A DNA stretch of 64,000 nucleotides from Hoyosella sp. YIM 151337 (GCF_026041215.1 NZ_JAPEIQ010000001.1:1-64000), one strand, 5' to 3'; shown: positions 1-9,109, counted from the first letter of the stretch. The notes: a model not told the origin generated them from the sequence alone. Translations and numbers: made by a program.

Positions 1-381
1 GTGGTGTTCGAGTTCGAGCATTTTCGCGACTTCGTCCACTTTTTGTTTGATGGTGGTTTTGTCGGTGCCGGCGAGGACGAGGGGGAAGGCGATGTTTTCG
101 GCGACGGTCATGTGGGGGTAGAGGGCGTAGGACTGGAAGACCATGGCGATGTCGCGGTCTTTGGGGGCTTTGTCGTTGACGACTTGGCCGTCGATGCGGA
201 GTTGTCCGTCGGTGATGTCTTCGAGTCCGGCGACCATGTTTAAGGTGGTGGATTTTCCGCAGCCGGAGGGGCCGACGAGGATGATGAATTCGCCGTCTTC
301 GATGTGGAGGTTGAAGTCGTCGACTGCGAGTGCGCCGTCTGGGTATCGCTTGATGACGTGGTCTAAGACTATCTCGGCCAC
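1..381 (-). CDS. sugC: Trehalose ABC transporter ATP-binding protein SugC (C-terminus outside window)
   Basis: N-terminal 127 residues of an ABC ATPase; the gene runs off the left edge. The GTG start at 379-381 is chosen because AAGGAG lies 6 nt upstream (388-393). Visible motifs are Walker [10 protein letters not shown] and the Q-loop segment [13 protein letters not shown], typical of the MalK/UgpC/SugC subfamily; the LSGGQ signature and Walker B lie beyond the window. It would energise sugar import at the cytoplasmic face. It is last in lpqY-sugA-sugB-sugC, 53 bp after sugB. The trehalose assignment rests on the partners, chiefly LpqY. Wobble positions are strongly C/A-biased here, unlike the 5' end of lpqY. 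Confidence 0.9.
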   Translation of the reverse strand, partial: MAEIVLDHVIKRYPDGALAVDDFNLHIEDGEFIILVGPSGCGKSTTLNMVAGLEDITDGQLRIDGQVVNDKAPKDRDIAMVFQSYALYPHMTVAENIAFPLVLAGTDKTTIKQKVDEVAKMLELEHH

Positions 382-434
382 TGGGTGCTCCTTTAAGTGT
401 GGGCGCGCGCCGGGTGCTGGGGGTGGTGGGGTGG

Positions 435-1274
435 TTAGCCTTTGACGGCGCCGGAGGTCAGGCCGGCGACGATGCGGCGCTGGAAGAACAGGACGAAGAT
501 GACGATGGGGATGGTGATGATGACTGCGGCGGCGGCGATGGCGGCGGTGGGGCGTTCGTAGGTGGTGGCGCCGGTGAAGTAGGACAGGGCGGCGGGCACG
601 GTGCGGGAGGCGTTGGTGGTGGTGAAGGAGATCGCGAAGAGGAAGTCGTTCCAGCAGGCGATGAATACGAGGATGGCGGTGGTGAATACGCCGGGCATGG
701 CGAGGGGGGTGATGACTTTGCGGAATGCCTGGTAGGGGGTGGCGCCGTCCATTTTGGCGGCTTTTTCGAGTTCCCAGGGGATTTCGCGGAAGAACGCGGA
801 CAGGGTGTAGATCGCCAGCGGGAGCGCGAAGGTGACGTAGGGGATGATCAGGCCGAGCCAGGTGTCGAAGGTGCCGATCGCGGTCTGGATCTGGAACAGC
901 GGGGTGACGAGCGCGATTTGGGGGAACATCGCGATGAGCAGGGACACGGCGATGATGGTGCGTTTGCCGGGGAAGTCGATGCGGGCGATGGCGTAGGCGG
1001 CCATGGTGCCGAATACGAGCGCGATGAAGGTGGAGATCACGCAGATGCCGATGGAGTTGATCAGGGCGCGGATGAATTCGTAGTCGCTGAAGATCTGCTG
1101 GTAGGACTCGGTGGAGGGGGAGCGGGGCAGGAAGTTGCCGTCGTTGAGGGTGCCGGCGTCTTTCAGTGACAGGGACACGATCCAGATGACGGGGATGAAC
1201 GCATACAGCAGGACGAGGGCGTTGACACCGGCCCACATGAATTTGCGCTGGGTGGTTTCTTTGTGGTAGCTCAT
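435..1274 (-). CDS. sugB: Trehalose ABC transporter permease SugB
   Basis: Inner-membrane permease of 279 residues with about six hydrophobic segments. The EAA coupling loop is visible as the segment starting [18 protein letters not shown], which contacts the ATPase. The start [11 protein letters not shown] is chosen because its ATG overlaps the sugA stop in an ATGA (1271-1274), showing translational coupling; the longer open frame upstream only shadows sugA. The length suits the MalG/SugB family (about 275-280). With SugA it should form the membrane channel for trehalose, which in mycolate-containing bacteria is released when trehalose monomycolate donates its mycolate. Confidence 0.9.
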   Translation of the reverse strand: MSYHKETTQRKFMWAGVNALVLLYAFIPVIWIVSLSLKDAGTLNDGNFLPRSPSTESYQQIFSDYEFIRALINSIGICVISTFIALVFGTMAAYAIARIDFPGKRTIIAVSLLIAMFPQIALVTPLFQIQTAIGTFDTWLGLIIPYVTFALPLAIYTLSAFFREIPWELEKAAKMDGATPYQAFRKVITPLAMPGVFTTAILVFIACWNDFLFAISFTTTNASRTVPAALSYFTGATTYERPTAAIAAAAVIITIPIVIFVLFFQRRIVAGLTSGAVKG

Positions 1275-2209
1275 CTGCGATCGTCTCCTGCTCCTGGAGC
1301 CGCTGCTCCGAAGAGCTTGATGTATATGAACGCGATTATCGCGATGCTGATGAAGATCAGGACGGACATGGTGGATCCGATGCCGAGGTTCAGGCCGCGG
1401 ATCAGGTTGTTGTACGCCAGGATGGACACTGAGGAGGTGTCGTTCGCGCCGCCGGTGAGCACGAAGATGTTGTCGAAGATGCGGAACGAGTCCAGGGTGC
1501 GGAACAGCAGCGCGACCAGGATGGCGGGTTTGATGATGGGCACGGTGACCCGCCAGAACCGCTGCCAGGCGTTCGCGCCGTCCATGGAGGCGGCTTTGAG
1601 GAGGTCTTCGGGGACCAGCGCGAGCCCGGCCATGAGCAGCAGCGCCATGAACGGCACCGTTTTCCACACCTCGGACAAGATGATGATCCACAGTGAGGAC
1701 CAGCGTTCGGTTAGGGGTGCGGAGTCCCCGGCGAGCCACCCGAGGTTCTGGGTCCAGGCGAACCGCCAGGAGAACGCCGCGACCACGGTCACGATCGCAT
1801 ACGGCACCAGCGCGGAGGTGCGGACCAGGCCGCGGCCGATGATGGCGCGGTGCATCACGATCGCGAGCAGCATGCCCAGGATCAGCTGGAAGAACGTGCC
1901 GATCACGGTGATGAACATCGTGACCCCGAACGCGTTCCACCAGATCGGGCTCGACAGCACGGTGATGTAGTTATCGAGACCGATGAACTGGTTCTCGTCC
2001 GGGGTCCGCAGATCAGCGCGGAAAAACGACAGCCACACCGCGTACACCAGCGGGTACGCCGCCACCGCGAGCATCACGATGATCGCGGGCGCGCACAGCA
2101 GCAAACCGAGGCGCCGTTCAGCGCGTTTGCCCTCACTGTGGCGCTGGCGGGCTTTGCGGATGCTTTCGTCAGCGCCCGCCGCGGCGGGACCTACAGCGCT
2201 TGTGGTCAT
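1271..2209 (-). CDS. sugA: Trehalose ABC transporter permease SugA
   Basis: Permease of 312 residues, MalF/SugA type. A hydrophilic N-terminus of about 35 residues is followed by six hydrophobic segments; the EAA loop is the segment around [20 protein letters not shown]. It overlaps lpqY by 4 bp upstream and sugB by 4 bp downstream, so the operon is tightly coupled. The partner order (binding protein, SugA, SugB, SugC) is that of the mycobacterial trehalose importer. Confidence 0.9.
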   Translation of the reverse strand: MTTSAVGPAAAGADESIRKARQRHSEGKRAERRLGLLLCAPAIIVMLAVAAYPLVYAVWLSFFRADLRTPDENQFIGLDNYITVLSSPIWWNAFGVTMFITVIGTFFQLILGMLLAIVMHRAIIGRGLVRTSALVPYAIVTVVAAFSWRFAWTQNLGWLAGDSAPLTERWSSLWIIILSEVWKTVPFMALLLMAGLALVPEDLLKAASMDGANAWQRFWRVTVPIIKPAILVALLFRTLDSFRIFDNIFVLTGGANDTSSVSILAYNNLIRGLNLGIGSTMSVLIFISIAIIAFIYIKLFGAAAPGAGDDRR

Positions 2210-3501
2210 GGCAGGATGCCCCTTCCTTCCAGGGTTTCCTGGATCCGGTCACGCAACTCGTCCGCGGTGCGGTCCGGGACGATCGCGGCCGGCGGGGACA
2301 GGGTGGAGGACACAATCGTGGAAATGTTCTGATAAAACGGTGTCTTCGGCCGCGGCACCGCGATCTCCAGCTGCTCGAGCAAGATTTCATACATCGGGTA
2401 CGCCTCCTGGAACTCCGGATCCTCGTACACCGTCCGGTTCGCGGGCACATCACCAGCATCAAGAGCGGCCCATAACTGATGCTCCGGGCTGCGCAGACAC
2501 ATCGCCGCGTCAAACGCCTCATCCGGATGATTGCTGTAGGTGCTGATCGCGTAATTCATGCCACCGAGAGTCACCCGCGCGTCCTCACCGGCGACGACCT
2601 CGGGATACTGCGCGAACGCCATATCCTCATACACCGCGCGGGACTGCGCATCGGTCTCCGCGGCCGAACGCATCGCGCTCAGCACATACGGCCAGTTCAG
2701 CGCGAACGCCGACCGGCCCTGCTGAAACTCCGCGAACACCTCCGGCTCCTGCGCGTTCGACAACGACCGGCTCGCCAGCCCCGACCGCGCATACCGATTC
2801 AGCAACTCCAAAGCCTGCACCGTGGTCTCATCAATCGTGGCCTCGGTGCTGTCCTCATTGACCAGATCCCCGCCAAACGAGTTCAGCAGCGTGTTAAACC
2901 CCACCACCAAACCCTCATACCGGGCACCAGTGAAACCGATCTCGTAAATCTCACCACGATCCCGCAGATCCGCCGCCATCTCCAGCATCTCGTCCCACGT
3001 CTGCGGCGGCTCCGGCACCACCGACGGCCGATACCACAACAACTGCACATTCGTATGCTTCGGAATCCCGTACAACACGTCCTGCCACGTCGCGGTATCA
3101 ATCGGGGGCTGCAACGTATCCGCGGTCGCGAGCTGCGCCTGCTCCGGAGTCAACTCCCGGATCCAGCCCGCCTCCGCGAACTCCGCCGTCCACGTCACAT
3201 CCATCCCCAGCAAATCCATACCATCATCACGCGAGGCCAACCGCCGCACGAACTGCTCCCGCTGCGAATCCGCATCAGCAGGCAGAAGATTCCCCACAAT
3301 CCGGTACCGGCCCCCCGCCGCCTCATTACACGACGCAATAATCCGGTCAAAACCCGCCGCCGCAGTACCCCCATACACATTGATGACAACACCATCATCA
3401 GACGCACACGACACAAGACCCACCGCGAGCGCTCCCGCCAAACACGCGGCCGGTACCCGCCTCCATTTGTGCGAGCGCACAGTCAGGAACGTGTGTTCCA
3501 T
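2206..3501 (-). CDS. lpqY: Trehalose-binding lipoprotein LpqY
   Basis: Extracytoplasmic solute-binding lipoprotein of 431 residues. The N-terminus has Arg/Lys, a hydrophobic stretch and the lipobox LVSC (Cys32). Segments match remembered mycobacterial LpqY closely: MDVTWTAEFAEAGWIREL, KHTNVQLLWYRPSVVPEPP, ARVTLGGMNYAIS and a C-terminal PDRTADELRDRIQ. LpqY captures trehalose outside the membrane and passes it to SugAB. The ATG at 3501 is preceded by AGGAG with 8-nt spacing. A GlxR/CRP-type palindrome lies 30-45 bp upstream. The 5' half uses G/T-ending codons, opposite to sugC. Confidence 0.93.
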   Translation of the reverse strand: MEHTFLTVRSHKWRRVPAACLAGALAVGLVSCASDDGVVINVYGGTAAAGFDRIIASCNEAAGGRYRIVGNLLPADADSQREQFVRRLASRDDGMDLLGMDVTWTAEFAEAGWIRELTPEQAQLATADTLQPPIDTATWQDVLYGIPKHTNVQLLWYRPSVVPEPPQTWDEMLEMAADLRDRGEIYEIGFTGARYEGLVVGFNTLLNSFGGDLVNEDSTEATIDETTVQALELLNRYARSGLASRSLSNAQEPEVFAEFQQGRSAFALNWPYVLSAMRSAAETDAQSRAVYEDMAFAQYPEVVAGEDARVTLGGMNYAISTYSNHPDEAFDAAMCLRSPEHQLWAALDAGDVPANRTVYEDPEFQEAYPMYEILLEQLEIAVPRPKTPFYQNISTIVSSTLSPPAAIVPDRTADELRDRIQETLEGRGILP

Positions 3502-3530
3502 GCTCGGCTCCTAGATTCTCAAATTGCACT

Positions 3531-3546
3531 AGTGATGTACTTCACA
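3531..3546. promoter_or_regulatory. GlxR/CRP-type operator upstream of lpqY
   Basis: AGTGATGTACTTCACA matches the corynebacterial/mycobacterial cAMP-receptor consensus TGTGANNTANNTCACA at every fixed base except the first. It lies 30-45 bp upstream of the lpqY start, where it could overlap the promoter. The rest of 3502-3785 (284 bp, between lpqY and the next minus-strand gene) shows no open frame or terminator I can support. Confidence 0.6.
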
Positions 3547-3785
3547 CCGTGCTCCTGAGTGCGGACGGAGAATGGTGCTTAGAGGGAGCCGTTATGAAAT
3601 TGTTATGCATAATCGTGGTGCTTGAATTAGCAACACCCGAGGTGGTGGACAAACGAGTGGGCGACGTCTAAGACGGCAAGGCCCGGCACAGACAGTTCCG
3701 GCTGTGATTTCAACTGCGCGAGGCACATACGGTCATGCGGAGGGCCGACTTTTCCTGGCGGAGACGCTGTATCTAAATCACTATG

Positions 3786-5660
3786 CTAATGGAGCCCGGC
3801 GACTGGCTTAAACCAAAGATCAGGGAATTCGTCAACCATTCCAGTCACCATTGGACGCCAGAGAAGCGCGGTGCCAGCCAGGCAGTAGACACCGATAGCA
3901 ATGAATGGCGCCAGGTGCCCGATATCGTTGTAGCCGATCACTGGATGGATGCCGACAGCAGGCACGAGCGCGGTCATAATGGCACAAGCAAGAACCGTCA
4001 GCAGTGCCCGCGAACCCGGACGAAGGCCACACCACACCATGGGCAGCGCCGCAACACCGGACGCCAACAGTGCGGTACCAAAGGCCAGACGATCAGCCGC
4101 CACGAATGCCACCGTTTCCGCGATCAAGTCGACATCGCCGAGATACTGGAGGTCCTGTGGCACGAACACCCGCGTGTGACCTACTGCGGTGATCATCGCA
4201 CCGCCCGATATCAGCCCAATAGCGGCTAACGCGAGCAGCGCTCGTCCACGCCCAGCCGGGCTCCACAGCCATGCTGTCGCCCCCGGCGTGAATAGTGCTC
4301 CGGGTATGCGGCTCGCACGCCCGCTGACGACGAGTGACGTCGCGTACACTGCGGCCGCGACCAGAATGACTATGGTTGTGTCAGTCCGCTGCGGCAAGGT
4401 AGCGAGGTGCCCAGCGAGGAATCCGGCTGCGGCGGTGCTGCCGGAGAGGGCAAGTGCCCACCACGCCCACGCGTAACCTGCTCGCAGGTAGCGCCACGCT
4501 AGCCACCCCCACAGCATTCCGAGGCACATCATCGCCCCGGCCAAGTTCACCCGGTTGTGCAGTACGAAGAGCGCGAGTGGACCGTCCGGGCTGATGTGTG
4601 CGGCGCGGAGTTCGGCTGTGAGGCGGGGAGTGAGCAGCGCGTCTGTTAGCCCACCGACCCCCGTCGCTACAAGTAGCGCTGCAACCAAGAGAATTCCGGT
4701 GATAGCCGCGGGCCGCACCGGTGCAGTCGAGTGGGATTGCGGTTTGCTGCGGCGAGTCATCAGGCTAGTGTTGATGCGGCGCGGCAACCCGGGACCAGCG
4801 TAGATCAGGCCCTCGTAGAGCGCGATCAAATCCGCGCCCGAGCGGAGCGCTTCCCTGGCATCGCTGGGCGTCATGACTCCCGGTCCGCCGATAATGGTAA
4901 GGCTCCTGCCGAAGCGCGCCCGGAGTTCGCGCGTCAGTGTGCAAGAGTGGCTAAGCAGGAATGGGCCGGACTCACGTCCGGCAGGAAGCAAGCGGGTTTC
5001 GCTGCCTGTGAGTATGACTCCCGCGCAGCCCGCGGCAATCGCTTCCCTCGTGCAGCGGATGGCCTCTTCTGGCGGATAATCTGCCGCGAGTTCCACGATT
5101 ACTGGCACGCCGGCTTGTTCCGCCCACACGCTGAGCGTGTGAAGCCTGTCGGAGGGTGGCATCGGAACGATCACACCGTCCGCGTGCGGCGCCACATCCT
5201 TAATGACCGAACTGATGTCGTGTCCGGTGACGGCTACAAGTACAGGCCCTCGTGCCATGGGGTCACGCAGCTTCGGTACCACGTCACGGATATTTGCCGC
5301 GTCACGTTCACCTGTGAGTACCCCGCACACGTCGTGCAGCAGCCGGGTCTCGTGGCCTGCATCGCTTGAAACTGGGCCCACGATAGTGAACCCGGCGCCG
5401 AGGTAGTGCCACATTCGAAGGCCTTCGCCGGTGAGGTCGACGTGAGCACCGATACCGGCGGGCGCGGGGAAGTGCATACCCAAAGCCTTCACCGTGAGAC
5501 GAGGCGAGGGCCGCGCCGCAGCGAGCCATTCGAACAAGCGCCTGCCCGTGGACGATTTCCCTTGTAAACCAACCGCTTTCACCGTGAGTGCACGGGCATG
5601 TACATGCGGCAGAAGGCGCGTGACTAGCGGCCGGTAGAGGACGTAGGTGTAATCAGGCAT
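3786..5660 (-). CDS. Dihydroorotate-dehydrogenase-like domain fused to a duplicated membrane domain
   Basis: Protein of 624 residues; ATG preceded by GAGGAG at 5 nt. Residues 1-298 resemble class 2 dihydroorotate dehydrogenase: a GLHFPNP-like segment (61-66), an FMN-phosphate-type loop IIGGPGV (256-262) and the tail LIALYEGLIYAGPGLPRRIN (278-297). Key positions have changed: the FDK region reads GAHVDLTGEG, the NISSPNT catalytic segment reads VPMPPS (165-170), and the LVKIAPD lysine region reads IVELAAD. Residues 316-603 hold about eight hydrophobic helices, with an internal repeat (HNRVNLAGAMM at about 368 and ADRLAFGTALL at about 522). It is unlikely to make orotate; no pyrimidine genes are nearby. 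The function is unknown, perhaps a membrane-tethered flavoprotein. Confidence 0.75.
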   Translation of the reverse strand: MPDYTYVLYRPLVTRLLPHVHARALTVKAVGLQGKSSTGRRLFEWLAAARPSPRLTVKALGMHFPAPAGIGAHVDLTGEGLRMWHYLGAGFTIVGPVSSDAGHETRLLHDVCGVLTGERDAANIRDVVPKLRDPMARGPVLVAVTGHDISSVIKDVAPHADGVIVPMPPSDRLHTLSVWAEQAGVPVIVELAADYPPEEAIRCTREAIAAGCAGVILTGSETRLLPAGRESGPFLLSHSCTLTRELRARFGRSLTIIGGPGVMTPSDAREALRSGADLIALYEGLIYAGPGLPRRINTSLMTRRSKPQSHSTAPVRPAAITGILLVAALLVATGVGGLTDALLTPRLTAELRAAHISPDGPLALFVLHNRVNLAGAMMCLGMLWGWLAWRYLRAGYAWAWWALALSGSTAAAGFLAGHLATLPQRTDTTIVILVAAAVYATSLVVSGRASRIPGALFTPGATAWLWSPAGRGRALLALAAIGLISGGAMITAVGHTRVFVPQDLQYLGDVDLIAETVAFVAADRLAFGTALLASGVAALPMVWCGLRPGSRALLTVLACAIMTALVPAVGIHPVIGYNDIGHLAPFIAIGVYCLAGTALLWRPMVTGMVDEFPDLWFKPVAGLH

Positions 5661-5742
5661 CGAGACTCCTCGGGTGGTCTCACGATGCTCCGTCTAATTG
5701 GCTGCGAGTTCTAGCGACCCTAGGTGGACAAATGCCGCCACC

Positions 5743-6633
5743 TCAATGGCCGCGGTGGTCCATTATCGGGGTGCGGGGCCCGAACTTTGGCTTGTACGCC
5801 AGTCCGCTCGCGCCCAGCAGAAGCACAGCCCTGTAGCGGTGCGGGCGCAGCGGAGCAAGATACTCCACCATCGCATCGTCATCGAGCGGTCGTCCCAGCA
5901 GAGTCCATCCAATCATCGCGGCGAGGTGGAAGTCTCCCACGGACAGTGCGTCCGCGTGACCAAACGCGCGCTGTGCCGTCTCAGCCGCGGTCCAAACACC
6001 AACCCCCGGTATGTTCTGGAGGTACGCGAGAGCCACCTCCGGATCGGTGAGCTGCTCAAGCTGCTCACCGCGCCGGGCTGCGTGAATGATTGTTTTCGCG
6101 CGCCGCGGGTCGACTCCAGCTTTGTGAAACTCCCAAGACGGTACCCACCGCCAGGTTTCCGGTGGACACCACATCGGCCTCGGTGCCGGACCAGGTGCGG
6201 GAGTTCCGAATTGACGGACGAGCCGCCGCCACGAGGCACGCGCCGCGATGCCGTGCACCCGCTGCTCGAGGATCGCAGGAACGAGGGCCTCCATTACTCG
6301 GCCTGTTCGGCAGATGCGGACCCCTTGCGCCCGGTGCTGAGCTTCCCGCAGCACCGGATGATGTGGCCTGAAACTTGATGGGTCATCTTTCTCACCCAGC
6401 AGTTCTGGCACTGTTGTGAGGAACTCGTCCGCGCCGGGGCCCCACGCCGAAACACCGACTGTGTGCGCGTCGGTCTGATGTATCCGGTAGGTCACCACAC
6501 CTGACGGCATGCGGGACGCACGCCAGATCGCTCCGTCGCCAGCGTGGTGATGGCAGGGATCGCCTGCGCCGCGCGACAGCGGTTTGAGCGTGGCGGCGGC
6601 GTTGAGCTGATGCGTCACCGACAGTGTCAGCAC
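5743..6633 (-). CDS. AlkA-like DNA-3-methyladenine glycosylase (HhH-GPD)
   Basis: Base-excision-repair glycosylase that would remove alkylated bases. The helix-hairpin-helix is IPGVGVWTA; the catalytic Asp lies in VGDFHL about 25 residues later, both typical of the AlkA/HhH-GPD family. The start is uncertain. I place it at GTG 6631-6633 (VLTLSVTHQLNAAATLKP), because homologues of this type begin at this strand and it follows the HNH stop by 14 nt; a longer frame to 6714 would overlap the HNH gene. No clear ribosome binding site is visible. Being just downstream of the SOS-boxed HNH gene suggests damage-induced co-expression. Confidence 0.8.
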   Translation of the reverse strand: MLTLSVTHQLNAAATLKPLSRGAGDPCHHHAGDGAIWRASRMPSGVVTYRIHQTDAHTVGVSAWGPGADEFLTTVPELLGEKDDPSSFRPHHPVLREAQHRAQGVRICRTGRVMEALVPAILEQRVHGIAARASWRRLVRQFGTPAPGPAPRPMWCPPETWRWVPSWEFHKAGVDPRRAKTIIHAARRGEQLEQLTDPEVALAYLQNIPGVGVWTAAETAQRAFGHADALSVGDFHLAAMIGWTLLGRPLDDDAMVEYLAPLRPHRYRAVLLLGASGLAYKPKFGPRTPIMDHRGH

Positions 6634-6647
6634 AGCGCAACGATAGA

Positions 6648-7928
6648 TTATGCGGGCCGCTGCCGGATGCGGTGGTACTCGTTGCGCCGGGGCGTCTGCT
6701 GCGGGTCGAGCCATTTCGGCGGAATCGCCTCGGGGTGTCCGTCAGCACCCATCCGTAGCTCCCACTCCGAGTCGTGCACGAGCCGATGATGGTACGGGCA
6801 CACCAATGCAAGATTCTTAAGGTCGGTAGGGCCGTCGTCTTCGGCCCATTCGTCCATGTGGTGCGCGTGGCACCACGCCGCAGTCCGCGTGCACCCTGGA
6901 AAGACGCAACCCCCGTCACGAATGCCTAGTGCGCGGCGCTGCGGCACGCTCGAGGTCCTTCGGGTTCTGCCTAGATCGAGAACTTCACTTTGTGTCCCAA
7001 GTACTGCCGGTATCAGTTTCGCATCACACGCGATGCGCCGGGCATCGGCGGCAGGTATTGGATGCTCGTGGTTGAGATAGGCCGGTGCAGTCGACCGGCC
7101 TAGCAATTGTGCAATTGTCATCGTAACGACCACATGTGGGGGCTCACCGGCTGCATGGGGAAGTGCCGCCGACCGTTCCGTGAAGTCGAGCAGATCGGCG
7201 AGCGCGTCGCCGCTTCGTTCAGCCGCGGTGCGCGTGTCCGGATGTCCTTCTTCGCCAGAACGTGGCTCGGCGAGCGGGGAAAGCAGCACTTGCAGCCGCA
7301 GTCCTGATTCCTTGTCGAGCCTGCCACTCAGCTTCAGTTCGTCTCCTTTGCGGTTCCATTCGAGTCGCAATTCACGCCGCGGCTTGGCGGGCGTCTTCTC
7401 GTCCGGTGGCACATCTTGGTCAGCGAGGGTGAGAATGTGGCGGCCCGCTGCGCGTACAGCAGCCGGATCGGCCGCATGCGCCAGAGTGGTCAGGGTGCGT
7501 TCATGCTCTGCACGTTGCTCCAGTGTGATGCACGGCGGCAATGCAGCGAGGACATCATCAATTGCATCAAGGTGTGACGCGCTGATTCCGCCGCTGTGGA
7601 AAGAAGGTGCGGCATGCTCGAGTGCCGGTGGCACTACCGCGCCACCCAGCCCGGCGACGCTGCAGGCGCTGTGCGCTCGCCGGGTGCGACGGCGTGCATC
7701 ACCGCGATCAATGTTCAGCACGTCTCGAAGCAAACCAGGCATGTCCCGATAGCCAAATGCTGAAGTGACTCCGCGTGAGGCGATTTCAGCGATGACCTCA
7801 GCCTGCCGGGCTAATGCCGCTCGCGCGGACCGTTCGTAGTGGTTGAGCAGCGCTATCACGTCAGCGTCTGTGAGCTGATACAACTCAGCCGTGAGATCTT
7901 CCCCCGTCACCCCATTATTATCGAACAT
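6648..7928 (-). CDS. DUF222 / 13E12-family HNH endonuclease
   Basis: About 426 residues: an N-terminal DUF222 helical region (the 13E12 repeat family of mycobacteria) and a C-terminal HNH domain with GGCVFPGCTR, CHAHHMDEW and NLALVCPYHHRLVH; the metal-binding Cys and His residues are intact. Cleavage of DNA is inferred from the fold; substrates of the family are unknown. The start is ambiguous: ATG 7926-7928, TTG 7944-7946 or GTG 7908-7910, none with a Shine-Dalgarno. The ATG lies inside a near-consensus LexA box. Several M. tuberculosis 13E12 genes are LexA-controlled. The AlkA-like gene follows at once. Confidence 0.85.
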   Translation of the reverse strand: MFDNNGVTGEDLTAELYQLTDADVIALLNHYERSARAALARQAEVIAEIASRGVTSAFGYRDMPGLLRDVLNIDRGDARRRTRRAHSACSVAGLGGAVVPPALEHAAPSFHSGGISASHLDAIDDVLAALPPCITLEQRAEHERTLTTLAHAADPAAVRAAGRHILTLADQDVPPDEKTPAKPRRELRLEWNRKGDELKLSGRLDKESGLRLQVLLSPLAEPRSGEEGHPDTRTAAERSGDALADLLDFTERSAALPHAAGEPPHVVVTMTIAQLLGRSTAPAYLNHEHPIPAADARRIACDAKLIPAVLGTQSEVLDLGRTRRTSSVPQRRALGIRDGGCVFPGCTRTAAWCHAHHMDEWAEDDGPTDLKNLALVCPYHHRLVHDSEWELRMGADGHPEAIPPKWLDPQQTPRRNEYHRIRQRPA

Positions 7929-7935
7929 ATGTGCG
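7922..7935. promoter_or_regulatory. LexA/SOS box (one mismatch) at the start of the DUF222-HNH gene
   Basis: CGAACATATGTGCG differs from the Gram-positive SOS consensus CGAACNNNNGTTCG at one base (7933). On the minus strand it reads CGCACATATGTTCG, so the candidate start ATG sits in its centre, exactly as at dinB (23368-23381). Confidence 0.55.
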
Positions 7936-7938
7936 GTA

Positions 7939-7958
7939 CTATGCAATGGGTTGCATAG
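7939..7958. promoter_or_regulatory. Perfect 8-bp inverted repeat upstream of the HNH gene
   Basis: CTATGCAA-TGGG-TTGCATAG: arms of 8 bp with a 4-bp spacer, ending 10 nt upstream of the candidate ATG. It could be a second operator beside the SOS box. It holds the alternative TTG start, so a transcript beginning upstream could form a small hairpin there. Confidence 0.4.
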
Positions 7959-8068
7959 AAAACTTCAGAACCAGCACGAGCCTTTCATTACATGGACGTC
8001 CAATTATAGGATGTAGGTATAGTTTCTAGTGTCGTGGCGCTACGTGCGCGGGCGAGGAAAGGGAAAGT

Positions 8069-9109
8069 ATGAGTGACGTCCTGATCGAGGAAGCTGACGG
8101 CATCGGCTTCCTGACGCTCAACCGGCCAGCAGCGCTCAATTCGCTCACGCACGACATGGTGCTGACGATGGAGGCAGCCCTGCAGAAATGGGAGCGGGAC
8201 GACACCATTCGCGCCGTGCTGTTGCGCGGTGCAGGGGAGCGTGGGCTCTGCGCAGGCGGCGACATTGTCGCGATTTACCACGACGCCCGAGGAGGCGGCA
8301 CAAGCACGGCAGACTTTTGGCGCGATGAATACCGCCTCAATGCGTACATCGCGCGCTACCCCAAGCCGTACGTCGCCATCATGGATGGAATCGTCATGGG
8401 TGGTGGTGTAGGCGTTTCCGCGCACGGCAAGATCCGGATAGTCACCGAGCGGTCCACCATCGGGATGCCTGAAGTTGGCATCGGCTTCGTACCTGACGTT
8501 GGCGGTACGCACCTGCTCGCGCGCACCCCAGGCGAGATTGGCACACACATCGCCCTTACCACGTCACGCTTTTCCGCCGGGGATGCGATCGCCTGCGGCT
8601 TCGCTGATCACTACATACCACGCGACAAAATCGGCGACTTCGAGGCCGCATTACGCACAGGCTCCATCGGCGACGCCCTTCGCGCGTTCGCCACGGCGGC
8701 ACCTGAATCGGAACTCACCGCGCAACGCCACTGGATCGACGAGTGCTACAGCGCCGACACTGTCGAAGAAATTGTTGCGCGGCTCCAGCGGTACAGCGGG
8801 GTGCCAGAAGCCGCCAAGGCGGCCCAGCAGATCCTCGCGAAATCGCCTACCGCGCTCAAGGTAGCGCTGCGGTCGCTGCGCAGCGCCCGGCAGTCCGAGA
8901 GCCTCGAAGAGACGCTCAACGAGGAATATCGAGTGTCGATTGCGTGCCTGCGTTCCCCCGATCTTGTCGAGGGGATTCGCGCTCAGGTGATCGACAAGGA
9001 CCGCAATCCACGCTGGACGCCCCCTACGCTGGAGCTGGTACCTGACGCTCAGGTCGGTGCGTTTTTTCAGTCACTTGGTGACGATGAACTGGGCCTTACG
9101 CCTTCATGA
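8069..9109 (+). CDS. 3-hydroxyisobutyryl-CoA hydrolase (enoyl-CoA hydratase/isomerase family)
   Basis: Protein of 346 residues, the length of HIBCH-type proteins rather than of the ordinary 260-residue hydratases. Diagnostic segments are GLCAGGDIVAIYHDAR, MDGIVMGGGVGVS and MPEVGIGFVPDVGGTHLLA. In the last, the Glu and Asp correspond to the catalytic pair of human HIBCH. It should hydrolyse 3-hydroxyisobutyryl-CoA to the free acid in valine breakdown. It starts after GAAAGGGAAAG and overlaps the next gene by ATGA. No other valine-pathway gene is in the window. Confidence 0.88.
   Translation: MSDVLIEEADGIGFLTLNRPAALNSLTHDMVLTMEAALQKWERDDTIRAVLLRGAGERGLCAGGDIVAIYHDARGGGTSTADFWRDEYRLNAYIARYPKPYVAIMDGIVMGGGVGVSAHGKIRIVTERSTIGMPEVGIGFVPDVGGTHLLARTPGEIGTHIALTTSRFSAGDAIACGFADHYIPRDKIGDFEAALRTGSIGDALRAFATAAPESELTAQRHWIDECYSADTVEEIVARLQRYSGVPEAAKAAQQILAKSPTALKVALRSLRSARQSESLEETLNEEYRVSIACLRSPDLVEGIRAQVIDKDRNPRWTPPTLELVPDAQVGAFFQSLGDDELGLTPS

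Noticed and set aside
399-1169. Long plus-strand open frame rich in Gly, Asp and Glu
   Set aside because: It is the antisense shadow of sugB; composition is low-complexity and there is no start signal or domain.
2479-3558. Plus-strand open frame of 359 codons rich in Arg, His and Leu
   Set aside because: Antisense to lpqY, which has a lipobox and family motifs; the skewed codon use explains the open frame.
7993-8002. TGGACGTCCA palindrome before the HIBCH-type gene
   Set aside because: Ten bp only, with no regulator nearby; can be chance in GC-rich DNA.
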